Source: CAZFQG01 sp964520785 (lineage in GTDB: Bacteria > Planctomycetota > Planctomycetia > Pirellulales > Thermoguttaceae). Taken from it: DNA of 64,000 nucleotides. Numbering within the stretch: position 1 is the first letter of the stretch; every line of letters begins with the position of its first letter. The notes beneath the pieces were generated by a model. The model ran no database searches. It saw only the letters and a program-made list of their open reading frames with translations, and had not been told where the DNA came from. This document shows, piece after piece, positions 28,506 to 36,914 of this stretch. Both the position numbers and the translations under genes were made by a program. Where the stretch lies: contig CAZFQG010000004.1 of the NCBI GenBank assembly GCA_964520785.1, forward strand, positions 1 to 64,000, given 5' to 3'.

Positions 28506-28952
28506 TTACGAGTCGCTTCCAGAGTCGTCGATTTCGTCGGAGTCCTCGGGAGAGAACTCCGTCCGGTGCGCGACGCGGAGCTTCGCACGGTACTCGGCGA
28601 CCGCCGCGTCGCGCAAGGCGCGTTGCTCGAGCGTTGCGGCGGGGCGGCTGAGCGCGCCGTCCAGCTTGGTTTGAAGCACGAACGCGTCGAGTTTTTCACC
28701 GGGAATCGCCTGGTGGGTGAGGACGGTAACCGTTTCGTCGAGAACCTCGACGAATCCTCCATCGATGTAGAAGTAGGATACTTTCCCTTCGTGGTATATA
28801 CGCATTTCTCCGGAGCCGAGACGTCCGATCAAGGGGGTGCGGCCCGGGGCGATGCCGATTTCTCCGTCGTAGAGCGTCAGGACGACGAACTCGACCGGCT
28901 CCTCCAGGACGACCTCGTCGGGCGTTACGACGATGCAGTGCATTTGACTCAC
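28506..28952 (-). CDS. atpC: ATP synthase F1 epsilon subunit
   Basis: 148-residue central-stalk subunit; it couples rotation and can inhibit hydrolysis. Typical start (MHCIVVTPDEVVLEEPVEFVVLTLYDGEIGI), then PGRTPLIGRLGSGEMRI and a helical C-terminus (RPAATLEQRALRDAAVAEYRA). A GTG at 28952 with GAGGAAA 8 bases upstream, inside the end of atpD, starts it. Last gene of the operon. The C-terminus carries an acidic Glu/Asp/Ser tail after the usual helical hairpin. Confidence 0.92.
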   Translation of the reverse strand: MSQMHCIVVTPDEVVLEEPVEFVVLTLYDGEIGIAPGRTPLIGRLGSGEMRIYHEGKVSYFYIDGGFVEVLDETVTVLTHQAIPGEKLDAFVLQTKLDGALSRPAATLEQRALRDAAVAEYRAKLRVAHRTEFSPEDSDEIDDSGSDS

Positions 28953-28955
28953 GGA

Positions 28956-30413
28956 CTATTTCCTCCGCGTTTGCATCCGCGCGGCCTGTTCCGCGGCCTG
29001 TTCCGCGGTGCCGACGTACATGAAGGCCTGCTCCGGCAGATGGTCCCACTTTCCATTCGCGATTTCCTCGAAGCCGCGGATCGTGTCCGCCAAGGGGGTA
29101 ACCTCGCCCGGCTTGCCGGTGAAGACCTCCGCGACCAGAAACGGTTGCGACAGGAACCGCTCCATGCGCCGCGCCCGGTGAACGACCAGCTTGTCCTGCT
29201 CATTCAATTCGTCCACCCCGAGAATCGCGATGATGTCCTGCAATTCCCGGTATCGCTGCAAGGTTCCTTGCACCCGGCGGGCAACCTCGTAGTGCTTTGC
29301 GCCGACGTGCTCGGGATCCAGAAGGCGGCTGGCCGAAGCGAGCGGGTCGACCGCCGGGTAAATCCCCTTTTCGGAGATGGAACGATCCAGATAGATGAAC
29401 GCGTCGAGCTGCGCGAACGCGGTCGCCGGCGCGGGATCCGTGGGATCGTCCGCCGGGACGTAAACCGCCTGCACGGACGTGATCGCGCCCCGGTCCGTCG
29501 AGGCGATCCTTTCCTGCAATTCGCCCATCTCGGTGGCCAGTGTCGGCTGGTATCCGACGGCCGAGGGCATCCGCCCGAGAAGCGCCGAGACCTCGCTTCC
29601 GGCCTGCGAGAAGCGGAAGATATTGTCGATGAACAACAACACGTCCGCGCCGGTCGTGTCGCGGAAGTACTCCGCCATCGTCAGCGCCGAAAGAGCCACG
29701 CGGAGGCGGGCCCCCGGCGGCTCGTTCATCTGGCCGAACACCATGCAGGTCTGCTCGATGACGGCGCGGCCGGTATTGCCGATCTTGGCCTCCTGCATTT
29801 CGAGCCAGAGGTCGTTTCCCTCTCGCGTCCGTTCTCCGACTCCGGCGAAGACGGAATACCCGCCGTGCGCGGAGGCGATTCGCGCGATCAGTTCCTGCAG
29901 AATCACCGTCTTTCCCAATCCGGCGCCTCCGAAGAGGCCCGCCTTGCCTCCGCGGACGAACGGCGTGAGTAGATCGATCACCTTGATCCCGGTTTCGAAG
30001 ACTTCCGTCTTCGTGGAAAGCTCCGTAACCTTCGGTGGCTCGCGATGGATGGGCCAGCGTTCCTTCGCGTCGCAGGGACCTCGGTTGTCTACCGTTTCAC
30101 CAAGCATGTTGAACATTCGGCCGAGCGTCTCTCGCCCGACCGGGACGCTTATCGGGGCGCCGGTATCGACGCACTCCATTCCGCGTACCAGTCCATCCGT
30201 GCCGCCCATGGCGATGCAACGCACGCGTCCCCCGCCGAGATGTTGTTGCACCTCGCCGGTAACGTTCAGCCGCAAATCGTTCCACTCGGTTCGAATCGTC
30301 ACCGCGTTGTAGATGGCGGGAAGATCGCCTTCGAGGAACTCGACGTCGAAGGTCGATCCGATGACTTGCGTGATACGTCCGACCGACTTTTTGGCGGCTT
30401 GGCTGACTGACAT
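28956..30413 (-). CDS. atpD: ATP synthase F1 beta subunit
   Basis: Catalytic subunit, 485 aa. Walker A is GGAGLGKTVILQEL (Leu where Val is usual), Walker B region ADVLLFIDNIFRFSQAGSEVSALLGRMPSAVGYQPTL is intact in parts, the catalytic Glu lies in AGVGERTREGNDL, and ALSALTMAEYFRD is present. The ATG gives MSVSQAAKKSVGRITQVIG. It is separated from atpG by about 50 bases and ends four bases before the epsilon GTG. Confidence 0.97.
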   Translation of the reverse strand: MSVSQAAKKSVGRITQVIGSTFDVEFLEGDLPAIYNAVTIRTEWNDLRLNVTGEVQQHLGGGRVRCIAMGGTDGLVRGMECVDTGAPISVPVGRETLGRMFNMLGETVDNRGPCDAKERWPIHREPPKVTELSTKTEVFETGIKVIDLLTPFVRGGKAGLFGGAGLGKTVILQELIARIASAHGGYSVFAGVGERTREGNDLWLEMQEAKIGNTGRAVIEQTCMVFGQMNEPPGARLRVALSALTMAEYFRDTTGADVLLFIDNIFRFSQAGSEVSALLGRMPSAVGYQPTLATEMGELQERIASTDRGAITSVQAVYVPADDPTDPAPATAFAQLDAFIYLDRSISEKGIYPAVDPLASASRLLDPEHVGAKHYEVARRVQGTLQRYRELQDIIAILGVDELNEQDKLVVHRARRMERFLSQPFLVAEVFTGKPGEVTPLADTIRGFEEIANGKWDHLPEQAFMYVGTAEQAAEQAARMQTRRK

Positions 30414-30464
30414 GACGATATGTTCTGCTGGGAAAATGGGGTTCGGCCGCTTCCGGCCGGCAAT

Positions 30465-31340
30465 TCAATGCTCCAATGCGTCGGCTCCGCCGACGATCTC
30501 GAGCAACTCGGCGGTGATCTGGCTTTGCCGCGTCCGGTTGTACTTCATGGAGAGAATCCGACTCATCTGGTCGGCGTTTTCCGTGGCGGCCTTCATGGCG
30601 ACCATGCGCGCGACCTGCTCGCTGACGGCCGCGTCGAGGAAACACTTGAAGAGCCGCACGCGGAAACTCATCGGCACGATCTCTTCCAGGATGCTCCTCG
30701 CCGACGGAAGGAACTCGTACTCGGTTTCGCGGCGGGGTGCCTCATCTTCCACGGTCGGCGGCATCAAAGGCAGGACCGTCTCCATGGCGGGCCATTGCCG
30801 ACCCAGGCTTTCGAACTTCGTGTAAACGACGTCGAGACGGTCCAGCCGGCCCGCGAGGTATTCCCGGAGGTAGTCCTCCGCCAGCTCTCGCACCTCGTCG
30901 AAACGGGGTTTATCCTCGAACTTCGTGAAGGTGCGGTTCAGGCGGAATCCGCGGAATCTCAATGCCGCGATACCCTTCCTCCCGGAGACGTCGAGTTCCA
31001 CCTCGGGAAACCGGTCCTGCGCCTCGCGGTAGCGCTGGACGCCGATGCGCAGGACGCCGGAGTTGTAACCGCCGCACATTCCCTGGTTCCCGGTCAATAC
31101 CAACAGCGCCGTCCGCTTGGGATCCTCTCGCGATTCCAGCAAGGGATGGGGCCGCTGCCATCCGGCTTCGGCGATATCTCGGACAAGCGAGGAAAGTCGG
31201 TCGGTATACGCGGCGGCGTCGAGCGCTCGATCCATCGCGCGGCGGAACTGAGCGGTCGCGATCAGTTCCATCGTCCGCGTCAGCTTTCGGATCCGCTGGA
31301 CGGAGCGGCGCCGCTTATCCAATGATCGGGCTTTTGCCAT
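30465..31340 (-). CDS. atpG: ATP synthase F1 gamma subunit
   Basis: 291-residue rotor shaft. N-terminal helix MAKARSLDKRRRSVQRIRKLTRTMELIATAQF, middle Rossmann-like domain with TGNQGMCGGYNSGV, and C-terminal helix MVAMKAATENADQMSRIL ending YNRTRQSQITAELLEIVGGA, all canonical. It lies between atpA and atpD as in most bacterial operons. Confidence 0.95.
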   Translation of the reverse strand: MAKARSLDKRRRSVQRIRKLTRTMELIATAQFRRAMDRALDAAAYTDRLSSLVRDIAEAGWQRPHPLLESREDPKRTALLVLTGNQGMCGGYNSGVLRIGVQRYREAQDRFPEVELDVSGRKGIAALRFRGFRLNRTFTKFEDKPRFDEVRELAEDYLREYLAGRLDRLDVVYTKFESLGRQWPAMETVLPLMPPTVEDEAPRRETEYEFLPSARSILEEIVPMSFRVRLFKCFLDAAVSEQVARMVAMKAATENADQMSRILSMKYNRTRQSQITAELLEIVGGADALEH

Positions 31341-31420
31341 GGTCTGCTTCGGTTCTCGCGTTACTCCGTCCCGATCGTTCGGCGGAAACGGGCGGCACGA
31401 CTCGGGTCATTCAAATGGTG

Positions 31421-32956
31421 TCATTCAAACTTGGCGGACTGCAGTTTTCGCATACGATAGACTTCCTGATATTCCTTCATCGCCAGATCGATCTCCGAGA
31501 GGGTCGTCTCGTCAAGGTCTTGAGAATCGGCTATTCCTTGCCAAACGCTCCCCTTCACTTGACGCATGAACTCACGATATCCCTCCAGCCACGGATGCAC
31601 CTCGTTCAAGGGAATCCCGTCGAGCGCGCCGGACGTTCCCGCGAGGATCGTCAAAACCTGATCGACCACGTGAATGGGGCGGTACATGCCTTGTTTGAGC
31701 AGTTCGGTAACCCGGTTTCCTCGGTCCAACCGGACGCGGGTGGCGGCGTCCAGTTCGGTTCCCATCTGGGCGAACGCCTGCAACTCCCGGAAGGCGGCCA
31801 GTTCGAGCCTCAGTCCTCCGGCAACCTTCTTCATCGCGGGAGTTTGCGCCGACCCTCCGACGCGGGACACCGAAATCCCGACGTTCATCGCCGGCCGCTG
31901 GCCGGAGAAGAACAAATCGGGCTGCAAATATATCTGGCCGTCGGTGATCGAGATCACGTTCGTGGGAATGTAGGCGGACACCTCTCCTTCGAGCGTCTCG
32001 ATGATCGGGATCGCCGTCAGGGAACCGCCTCCAAGCTTCGAACTGAGCTTCGCCGCCCTTTCCAAGAGCCGGCTATGGCAATAGAAGACGTCCCCCGGAT
32101 AGGCCTCGCGTCCCGGCGGGCGCCGCATCAGGAGGGCAAGCTGCCGATAAGCCACGGCCTGTTTCGAGAGGTCGTCGTAAATGATCAGGGCGTGCTCGCC
32201 GTTGTACATGAAGTACTCGGCCATCGCGCAACCCGAATACGGCGCAATGTACTGCATCGAAGCCGGGGCGCCGGCGCCGGCGATCACGATCGTGGTGTAG
32301 TCCATCGCCCCCTTGCGTCGGAGAACCTCGATAATCCCGGCGACCGTCGACTCCTTCTGTCCTATCGCCACGTAGAAGCACTTCACGCCGGTATCGCGCT
32401 GGTTGATGATCGTGTCGATGCAAATGGCCGTCTTTCCGGTCTTCCTGTCGCCGATAATCAACTCCCGCTGGCCCCGGCCCATGGGCGTCATCGTATCGAT
32501 CGCCATGATCCCGGTCTGCAGCGGCTCCCTGACCGGCTGGCGGTCGGCCACGGCCGGAGCGACCGCCTCGACGTGGCGCATCATGCTCGTGTCGACGGGG
32601 CCCTTTCCGTCAAGCGGAACTCCCAACGGATCGAGAACGCGGCCGAGGACCGCCTTGCCCACCGGCACGCTGAGTAGTTCGCCGGTGGAGCGGACCTCGT
32701 CCCACTCGCGTACCTCCAGGTGGCTTCCCAGAACGATCACGCCGACCGAATTCTCTTCGAGATTGAACGCCAAACCCCGCGCGCCCGAGGGAAATTCCAC
32801 CGTCTCTCCCGACATGACGGTCGAGAGCCCGGAGACGCGCGCAATTCCATCGCCGACCTCCAGAACGCGACCGACCTGGCGGACGTCGACGCGGGGGCGG
32901 TATTGTTCAATCTCCTGCTGAATTATTGAAGCGATTTCGTCCGCTTTGAATCTCAT
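31421..32956 (-). CDS. atpA: ATP synthase F1 alpha subunit
   Basis: Regulatory nucleotide-binding subunit, 511 aa. Walker A GDRKTGKTAICID, then HALIIYDDLSKQAVAYRQ and the LRRPPGREAYPGDVFY-type segment (RRPPGREAYPGDVFYCHSR here). Starts MRFKADEIASIIQQEIEQY at the ATG 32956 with an AGGAA stretch upstream. The first 50 bases of the gene overlap the end of atpH in another frame, an unusually long overlap. Confidence 0.97.
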   Translation of the reverse strand: MRFKADEIASIIQQEIEQYRPRVDVRQVGRVLEVGDGIARVSGLSTVMSGETVEFPSGARGLAFNLEENSVGVIVLGSHLEVREWDEVRSTGELLSVPVGKAVLGRVLDPLGVPLDGKGPVDTSMMRHVEAVAPAVADRQPVREPLQTGIMAIDTMTPMGRGQRELIIGDRKTGKTAICIDTIINQRDTGVKCFYVAIGQKESTVAGIIEVLRRKGAMDYTTIVIAGAGAPASMQYIAPYSGCAMAEYFMYNGEHALIIYDDLSKQAVAYRQLALLMRRPPGREAYPGDVFYCHSRLLERAAKLSSKLGGGSLTAIPIIETLEGEVSAYIPTNVISITDGQIYLQPDLFFSGQRPAMNVGISVSRVGGSAQTPAMKKVAGGLRLELAAFRELQAFAQMGTELDAATRVRLDRGNRVTELLKQGMYRPIHVVDQVLTILAGTSGALDGIPLNEVHPWLEGYREFMRQVKGSVWQGIADSQDLDETTLSEIDLAMKEYQEVYRMRKLQSAKFE

Positions 32957-33512
32957 GCACGTTCCTACTAATTACACGCTTGCGGATCAATTCCAGTTGG
33001 GCGGCGACCGAGTAATCGTAGACGGTGTCTCCAACGCGGATGACTGCGCCGCCGATGATTTCCGGGTCGACCCGACGGCTGATGACCGTTCGGGCGCCGA
33101 GTCTGGTCGAAAGACGCTGGGCGACCCGGGAAAACGAGGCGTCGTCCAAGGGAATGGATGTGGTCAACTCGATGCGCACGCGTCCCTGGGTCGCGTCCAA
33201 AAGGGCCTCCGCCGCGCGGCGCACCGCCGCGACCGAACTCAGACGGCCCTGCCTCGAGAGCATCTTGAGAAAACCAAGGACCATTGGGGGAACCCGGGAA
33301 CCAAAGGCGCGATCCAGGATGTTGCATTTCTCCTCGTATGAAATGAGGGGCGAACCAAGCACCTCCGCGAATTCGGGAAATTCCTTGAGGACGTCGTCGA
33401 GCAACGAGCCGAGCGTCTCGACGGCGTACAACGCGGCCAGTTTTTCCTCGACCGCGTCCGCCGCGTTCGCCGCCGCGCAACGGGCGTCTCGTAAAAGCTT
33501 CTCCGGAGTCAT
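32907..33512 (-). CDS. atpH: ATP synthase F1 delta subunit
   Basis: 201-residue stator subunit (OSCP). N-terminal helical bundle with DVLKEFPEFAEVLGSPLISYEEKCNIL. The C-terminal part has VVSRRVDPEIIGG-like text (VISRRVDPEIIGGAVIRVGDTVYDYSV), the hallmark of the family. The last ~16 codons extend over the start of atpA by 50 bases, so the two genes are tightly coupled. No strong ribosome binding site precedes the ATG. Confidence 0.93.
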   Translation of the reverse strand: MTPEKLLRDARCAAANAADAVEEKLAALYAVETLGSLLDDVLKEFPEFAEVLGSPLISYEEKCNILDRAFGSRVPPMVLGFLKMLSRQGRLSSVAAVRRAAEALLDATQGRVRIELTTSIPLDDASFSRVAQRLSTRLGARTVISRRVDPEIIGGAVIRVGDTVYDYSVAAQLELIRKRVISRNVHEIQSGRNRFNNSAGD

Positions 33513-33531
33513 TGTCGCGGCCCGCCTTTCG

Positions 33532-34278
33532 TCATCGGTTTTCTGGATTAATGGTCAAGCCGCCCGGCCAGGCCGAATCGTCGCTCGCCTCCGCGGCGGC
33601 GAGGAAACTTTCCACCGCCTCGTCCAGGAGCCGCGCGTGGTCCGAGGGGCGAAGCTCCGTCGCGATGACCTTTCCCGCCAGAAGAACCGCCATGTCGGCG
33701 CTTCGCTGAGCGAGTTCCTTCAAGGCGTCGCGCCGAGCGGCCTCGATCTCGCGAACGCCCCGCTCGCGCTCCGCCGCGGCACGCTCTCTTGCTTCCTCGA
33801 TGATCTGCCGGCGCACGTCTTCCGCCTCGCGCTTCGCCCGTTCCATGGCCATGCGGACTTCGTCCGCGCTGTCGGCCAGCTTCCGCTCGTACTCGCGCAG
33901 CAATTCCTCGGACCGCCGCCGCGCCTCCTTGGCTTGCTCCAAGTCATAGGCGATTCCCTCTTCGCGCCGGTCCAGCCCGTCCCGGATGGGCCCCCAAGCA
34001 AAATACCAGAGAACTCCCATCAGAAGTACGAACACGACCGCCGTCCAAATCGCGAGGTCGGTCTGGAAGGTCAGTGGATTCTCGTGCTTGGCGGGGGCCG
34101 GATTGTCGGTGCGGGTGGCTTGCCGCATTTCCCGGGTCGCGGCTTCGCGGATATCCTCCTCGAACACGTGCAACTCCCGTTCCGACGCTTGCGGCGGGGA
34201 GGCGGTGGCGGACCCCAGGCCGACACAAAGCACCGTCGCGACGATCGCCAGCAGCGGCAGTGCGGGATTAGAAACCAT
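33532..34278 (-). CDS. atpF: ATP synthase Fo b subunit with exported-type N-terminal extension
   Basis: Peripheral stalk subunit, 248 aa. A membrane helix (about residues 75-95, LAIWTAVVFVLLMGVLWYFAW) is followed by the long charged helix typical of b (RREEGIAYDLEQAKEARRRS and onwards). Ahead of the helix lies an extra ~70 residues: a signal-peptide-like segment (MVSNPALPLLAIVATVLCV ... ATAS) and a polar linker. Ordinary b subunits of ~160 aa start just before the membrane helix. The ATG at 34278 has AAGGAG 6 bases upstream. The linker would be on the periplasmic side. Confidence 0.92.
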   Translation of the reverse strand: MVSNPALPLLAIVATVLCVGLGSATASPPQASERELHVFEEDIREAATREMRQATRTDNPAPAKHENPLTFQTDLAIWTAVVFVLLMGVLWYFAWGPIRDGLDRREEGIAYDLEQAKEARRRSEELLREYERKLADSADEVRMAMERAKREAEDVRRQIIEEARERAAAERERGVREIEAARRDALKELAQRSADMAVLLAGKVIATELRPSDHARLLDEAVESFLAAAEASDDSAWPGGLTINPENR

Positions 34279-34345
34279 CACTTCTCCTTCAACGGCGTAT
34301 TACCTTGGTTCCGGACGATGCTGAGCCGGCCCAGCGGACCCGCGA

Positions 34346-34699
34346 TCAGCCCGCCAACCAACAAACGATCAACGCGAAAAACGTTGCGCCCTCGATCAGG
34401 GCGGCCGTAATGAGCATGGCGACCTGAATCGTCGCGGCGACCTCCGGCTGCCGGGCCATGCTTTCCACGGCGGACGCTCCAATCCGGCTGATGCCGTAGG
34501 CGGCGGCGATCATCACGACACCGGCGCTCAGCGCTCCGAGGGAGAATAGAGGCGCGGGGCGAACTTGGACGGTCGCGGACTCCCCTTCGGGAGTGACCGG
34601 AGTCTCCTCTTTGGCAATCGCCGGCGCGACCGCGAGGATCAAAAGAAGGAAGAAAAGACCGGCTCTCGTAAACCTGATCACGGAAATGTCTCCTAGCAT
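34346..34699 (-). CDS. atpE: ATP synthase Fo c subunit with cleavable-looking leader
   Basis: Ring subunit, 117 aa. The two-helix c core occupies residues ~52-117: GALSAGVVMIAAAYGISRIG, loop ARQPE and second helix ITAALIEGATFFALIV, with the ion-carrying Glu103. No sodium-type Gln is seen in helix 1, so proton coupling is likely. It is preceded by a signal-peptide-like leader (FTRAGLFFLLLILAVAPAIA) and ~20 polar residues. Two starts are possible: ATG 34699, or a GTG at 34681 with AGGAG 8 bases upstream, which gives a neater leader. Confidence 0.92.
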   Translation of the reverse strand: MLGDISVIRFTRAGLFFLLLILAVAPAIAKEETPVTPEGESATVQVRPAPLFSLGALSAGVVMIAAAYGISRIGASAVESMARQPEVAATIQVAMLITAALIEGATFFALIVCWLAG

Positions 34700-34746
34700 G
34701 AAAGATTAACTCCATTGAAATTCCATTCAACGCCCTCGAAACGTCG

Positions 34747-35601
34747 TCAATGCTGGTGAATCGCCATGCCAATGAAGAGCGCCGAAAGGAAAGTAAAAAT
34801 GTATGCTTGCAGGAACGCGACGAGGATTTCCAGGATGTTCAACGCTAATGCTCCAAAGAGCGTGGCGAGCGTAACCGAAGACCACGTCGCCGCTCCGAAC
34901 TCGGCGGCCATGGCGATGAATCCCATGACCACGGCGAGCACCAAGTGCCCGGCGAAGATGTTCGCCAGAAGCCGAATACTCAAAACCAGATGCTTGATAC
35001 ACAGCCCCAGCAACTCTATCGCCACGAGAAGCGGCGCAACGAATACCGCGATCCACCATGGGAGGCCCGTTCGCGGGGCGAGACCCGTCCAGAAGCCGAC
35101 GACTCCGTGCGTCCGGATTCCAGCGATGATTACGGCAAGAAACGTCATCATCGCCAGCGAAGACGTACATGCCAGCGCCGCGGTCGGAGGTCCGGCGAAC
35201 GGGATCAGTCCCAGAATGTTGGAAAACAGGATGAAGAAGAACAGCGTCCAGAGGAAAGGAAGATAACGATCCGCCATCCCCTTCGGGCCGATCGCGCGGC
35301 GCGCCACTTCGTTGCGGACGAAAATCAGCAACACCTCCAGGAAATTCCATACACGGCCGCGAGGGCATTGACCGGTTCTGATGCGTCGCGCGATCGGGAC
35401 GAATATGGCGATCATCAGCACCGCGACGACGACCTCCATGAGCATGAACCGGGTCAACTGCCCTTCGATCCCGTACGCGCGCAGCGCCTCCGGGACCGCC
35501 TCCGGGTCGATCAACTGCGGAATCTCCCAGGCGCCGCCGGGGAAGTGCAGAGTGGTGGAGTCTTGAACGTGGGAAAGTGCTTCGGCGTTATCGGCCGACA
35601 T
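34747..35601 (-). CDS. atpB: ATP synthase Fo a subunit
   Basis: Ion-channel subunit, 284 aa, polytopic. KGMADRYLPFLWTLFFFILFSNILGLIPF is the recognisable N-half block. The essential Arg is in LGLCIKHLVLSIRLLANIFAGHLVL (RLLANIFAGH), and AYIFTFLSALFIGMAIHQH closes the protein. Starts MSADNAEALSH at the ATG. A 254-bp gap without a supported gene separates it from the upstream membrane-protein gene. Confidence 0.95.
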   Translation of the reverse strand: MSADNAEALSHVQDSTTLHFPGGAWEIPQLIDPEAVPEALRAYGIEGQLTRFMLMEVVVAVLMIAIFVPIARRIRTGQCPRGRVWNFLEVLLIFVRNEVARRAIGPKGMADRYLPFLWTLFFFILFSNILGLIPFAGPPTAALACTSSLAMMTFLAVIIAGIRTHGVVGFWTGLAPRTGLPWWIAVFVAPLLVAIELLGLCIKHLVLSIRLLANIFAGHLVLAVVMGFIAMAAEFGAATWSSVTLATLFGALALNILEILVAFLQAYIFTFLSALFIGMAIHQH

Positions 35602-35855
35602 GAGAAGGTCCCGCTAATTCGCGTGTCGTCAAAAGGTTAGATGATAGGCAGTACAAACAAGAGTAGCTTCAAAAGCCGCGCGACGGCCACGCCATCTATC
35701 GAACCGTGCCGGGCGCCTTCGAAATGAAAGCGCAGAACCAAAGCCGTACCTTATCGCTTGATGGAGACTTGTGTCTCTGAAAAAACCGGCCTCCGGTTCG
35801 GTCTGGAGGAGCCTTCGCACTCCCAGCGCCGATGGCTAATCGCGGAATCGCGAGA

Positions 35856-36437
35856 TTACTCGGAACGTGACCTCGGGCCGATCCTCGCCTTTCCACGAGA
35901 ACCCCTCCAATTGGGGCGAGCTAGTTGCCGCTCGATATCCTGCACGGTTGGAATCCTATTTCGGCGGGGAGCATTTGTCTCCATTGGGGTTAGTAACCCT
36001 ATCTGGGCAAAAAGAGCCGTCTCGAAAAACAATATAAGATACTCAAAAAACCCCACGTCTACCAGCCCCCCCTCTGAACTTGCGATGCTCGCTGCTCCCA
36101 AAAGTGCCGGTCCCATTCGTGCCCCCATGCTGGCGACGACCCCCGAGAAAGGATGGCTGCGGCTGCGAATAACTCGGTCCAGGCAGAGGGCCAGTACGGC
36201 GCCCACCCAACATAACACGGCAGCGGTCGCCGCCGCCGTGAGACCGCGGATCTCGTGAGTACGCCAGGCGAATGCTCCTACGGCAAAAAACACCCCCCCC
36301 AAGATGCCAGTCAAGGCCGACAGCCGTAAACAAACACTACCATTGCGTAACCAATTCATGACTCCCTCATTGGAGGGAGGGCTCGCCATAGCAACCGAAC
36401 CCTTTTTCCTCTTCGATTTTCTCTCGGATTCTCCCAC
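35856..36437 (-). CDS. Four-helix membrane protein, AtpI-like by position
   Basis: 193 aa with about four hydrophobic segments: LSALTGILGGVFFAVGAFAW, LTAAATAAVLCWVGAVLALC, VVASMGARMGPALLGAASIA and FEYLILFFETALFAQIGLL. The N-terminus is basic (KSKRKKGS) and the C-terminus soluble. It sits between the AtpZ-like gene and atpB, the place usually held by atpI, an assembly factor for the c ring. Sequence similarity to AtpI could not be confirmed by eye, so the call is from topology and context. Confidence 0.55.
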   Translation of the reverse strand: MGESERKSKRKKGSVAMASPPSNEGVMNWLRNGSVCLRLSALTGILGGVFFAVGAFAWRTHEIRGLTAAATAAVLCWVGAVLALCLDRVIRSRSHPFSGVVASMGARMGPALLGAASIASSEGGLVDVGFFEYLILFFETALFAQIGLLTPMETNAPRRNRIPTVQDIERQLARPNWRGSRGKARIGPRSRSE

Positions 36438-36446
36438 AAATCCTGA

Positions 36447-36671
36447 TTATTCGTCTTCTTTTTTGTTGAGCAGCCGTGTCAGATGGCTAATCCCGAGAAC
36501 AAACCCCGTAACGGCGCCCAGCAGCGTCAACAAGGGCAAGGTCCCGAAGCGAGAATCCACATAGTTCCCCAACATTGGAGGAATGGACATCTCAAGCGCG
36601 ACGGTTGTGATCTCGGAGACCCATCGCATCGCTTCAGCAAGGGGCGAACCCGGCTTTCGTATTCTCGGCAT
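36447..36671 (-). CDS. AtpZ/AtpI-family small membrane protein
   Basis: 74-residue protein with two hydrophobic segments (ITTVALEMSIPPMLGNYVDSRF and LLTLLGAVTGFVLGISHLTRLL), the pattern of the ATPase gene-1/AtpZ family found at the head of ATP synthase operons. The ATG at 36671 is used. No ribosome binding site precedes it, and a promoter-like -10 element lies only 6 bases upstream, so it may be translated from a leaderless transcript. First gene of the operon. Confidence 0.65.
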   Translation of the reverse strand: MPRIRKPGSPLAEAMRWVSEITTVALEMSIPPMLGNYVDSRFGTLPLLTLLGAVTGFVLGISHLTRLLNKKEDE

Positions 36672-36677
36672 GAACCG

Positions 36678-36705
36678 AATATACCACAAAAAAGATCACC
36701 GTAAA
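36678..36705 (-). promoter_or_regulatory. Candidate promoter of the ATP synthase operon
   Basis: On the minus strand TTTACG and TATATT are 16 bases apart. The -10 ends 6 bases before the ATG of the first gene, so transcription would begin at or next to the start codon. Confidence 0.4.
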
Positions 36706-36914
36706 CAGAAATGTGAGGAGTTTTCAAGGATCAGGCAAGCTTTCCAGGCCGATTCCCTGCAAGTTTTTCCGACCTTTGGAATTGGGGGGGAAATTGACGT
36801 ACTGCCGGCGAGAATCGATTACCGGCGGATTCGTTGCGAAAGGCGGCAAGGGAGTCTGCTCGTCCCGTCCGGGGCACCGCGAGCTATCTCAGGGTATGAG
36901 GCGTCGCCGTGACG

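Noticed and set aside
28566..32677. Long plus-strand frames across the ATP synthase genes
   Set aside because: They are opposite to atpA, atpG, atpD and atpC, which are unambiguous.
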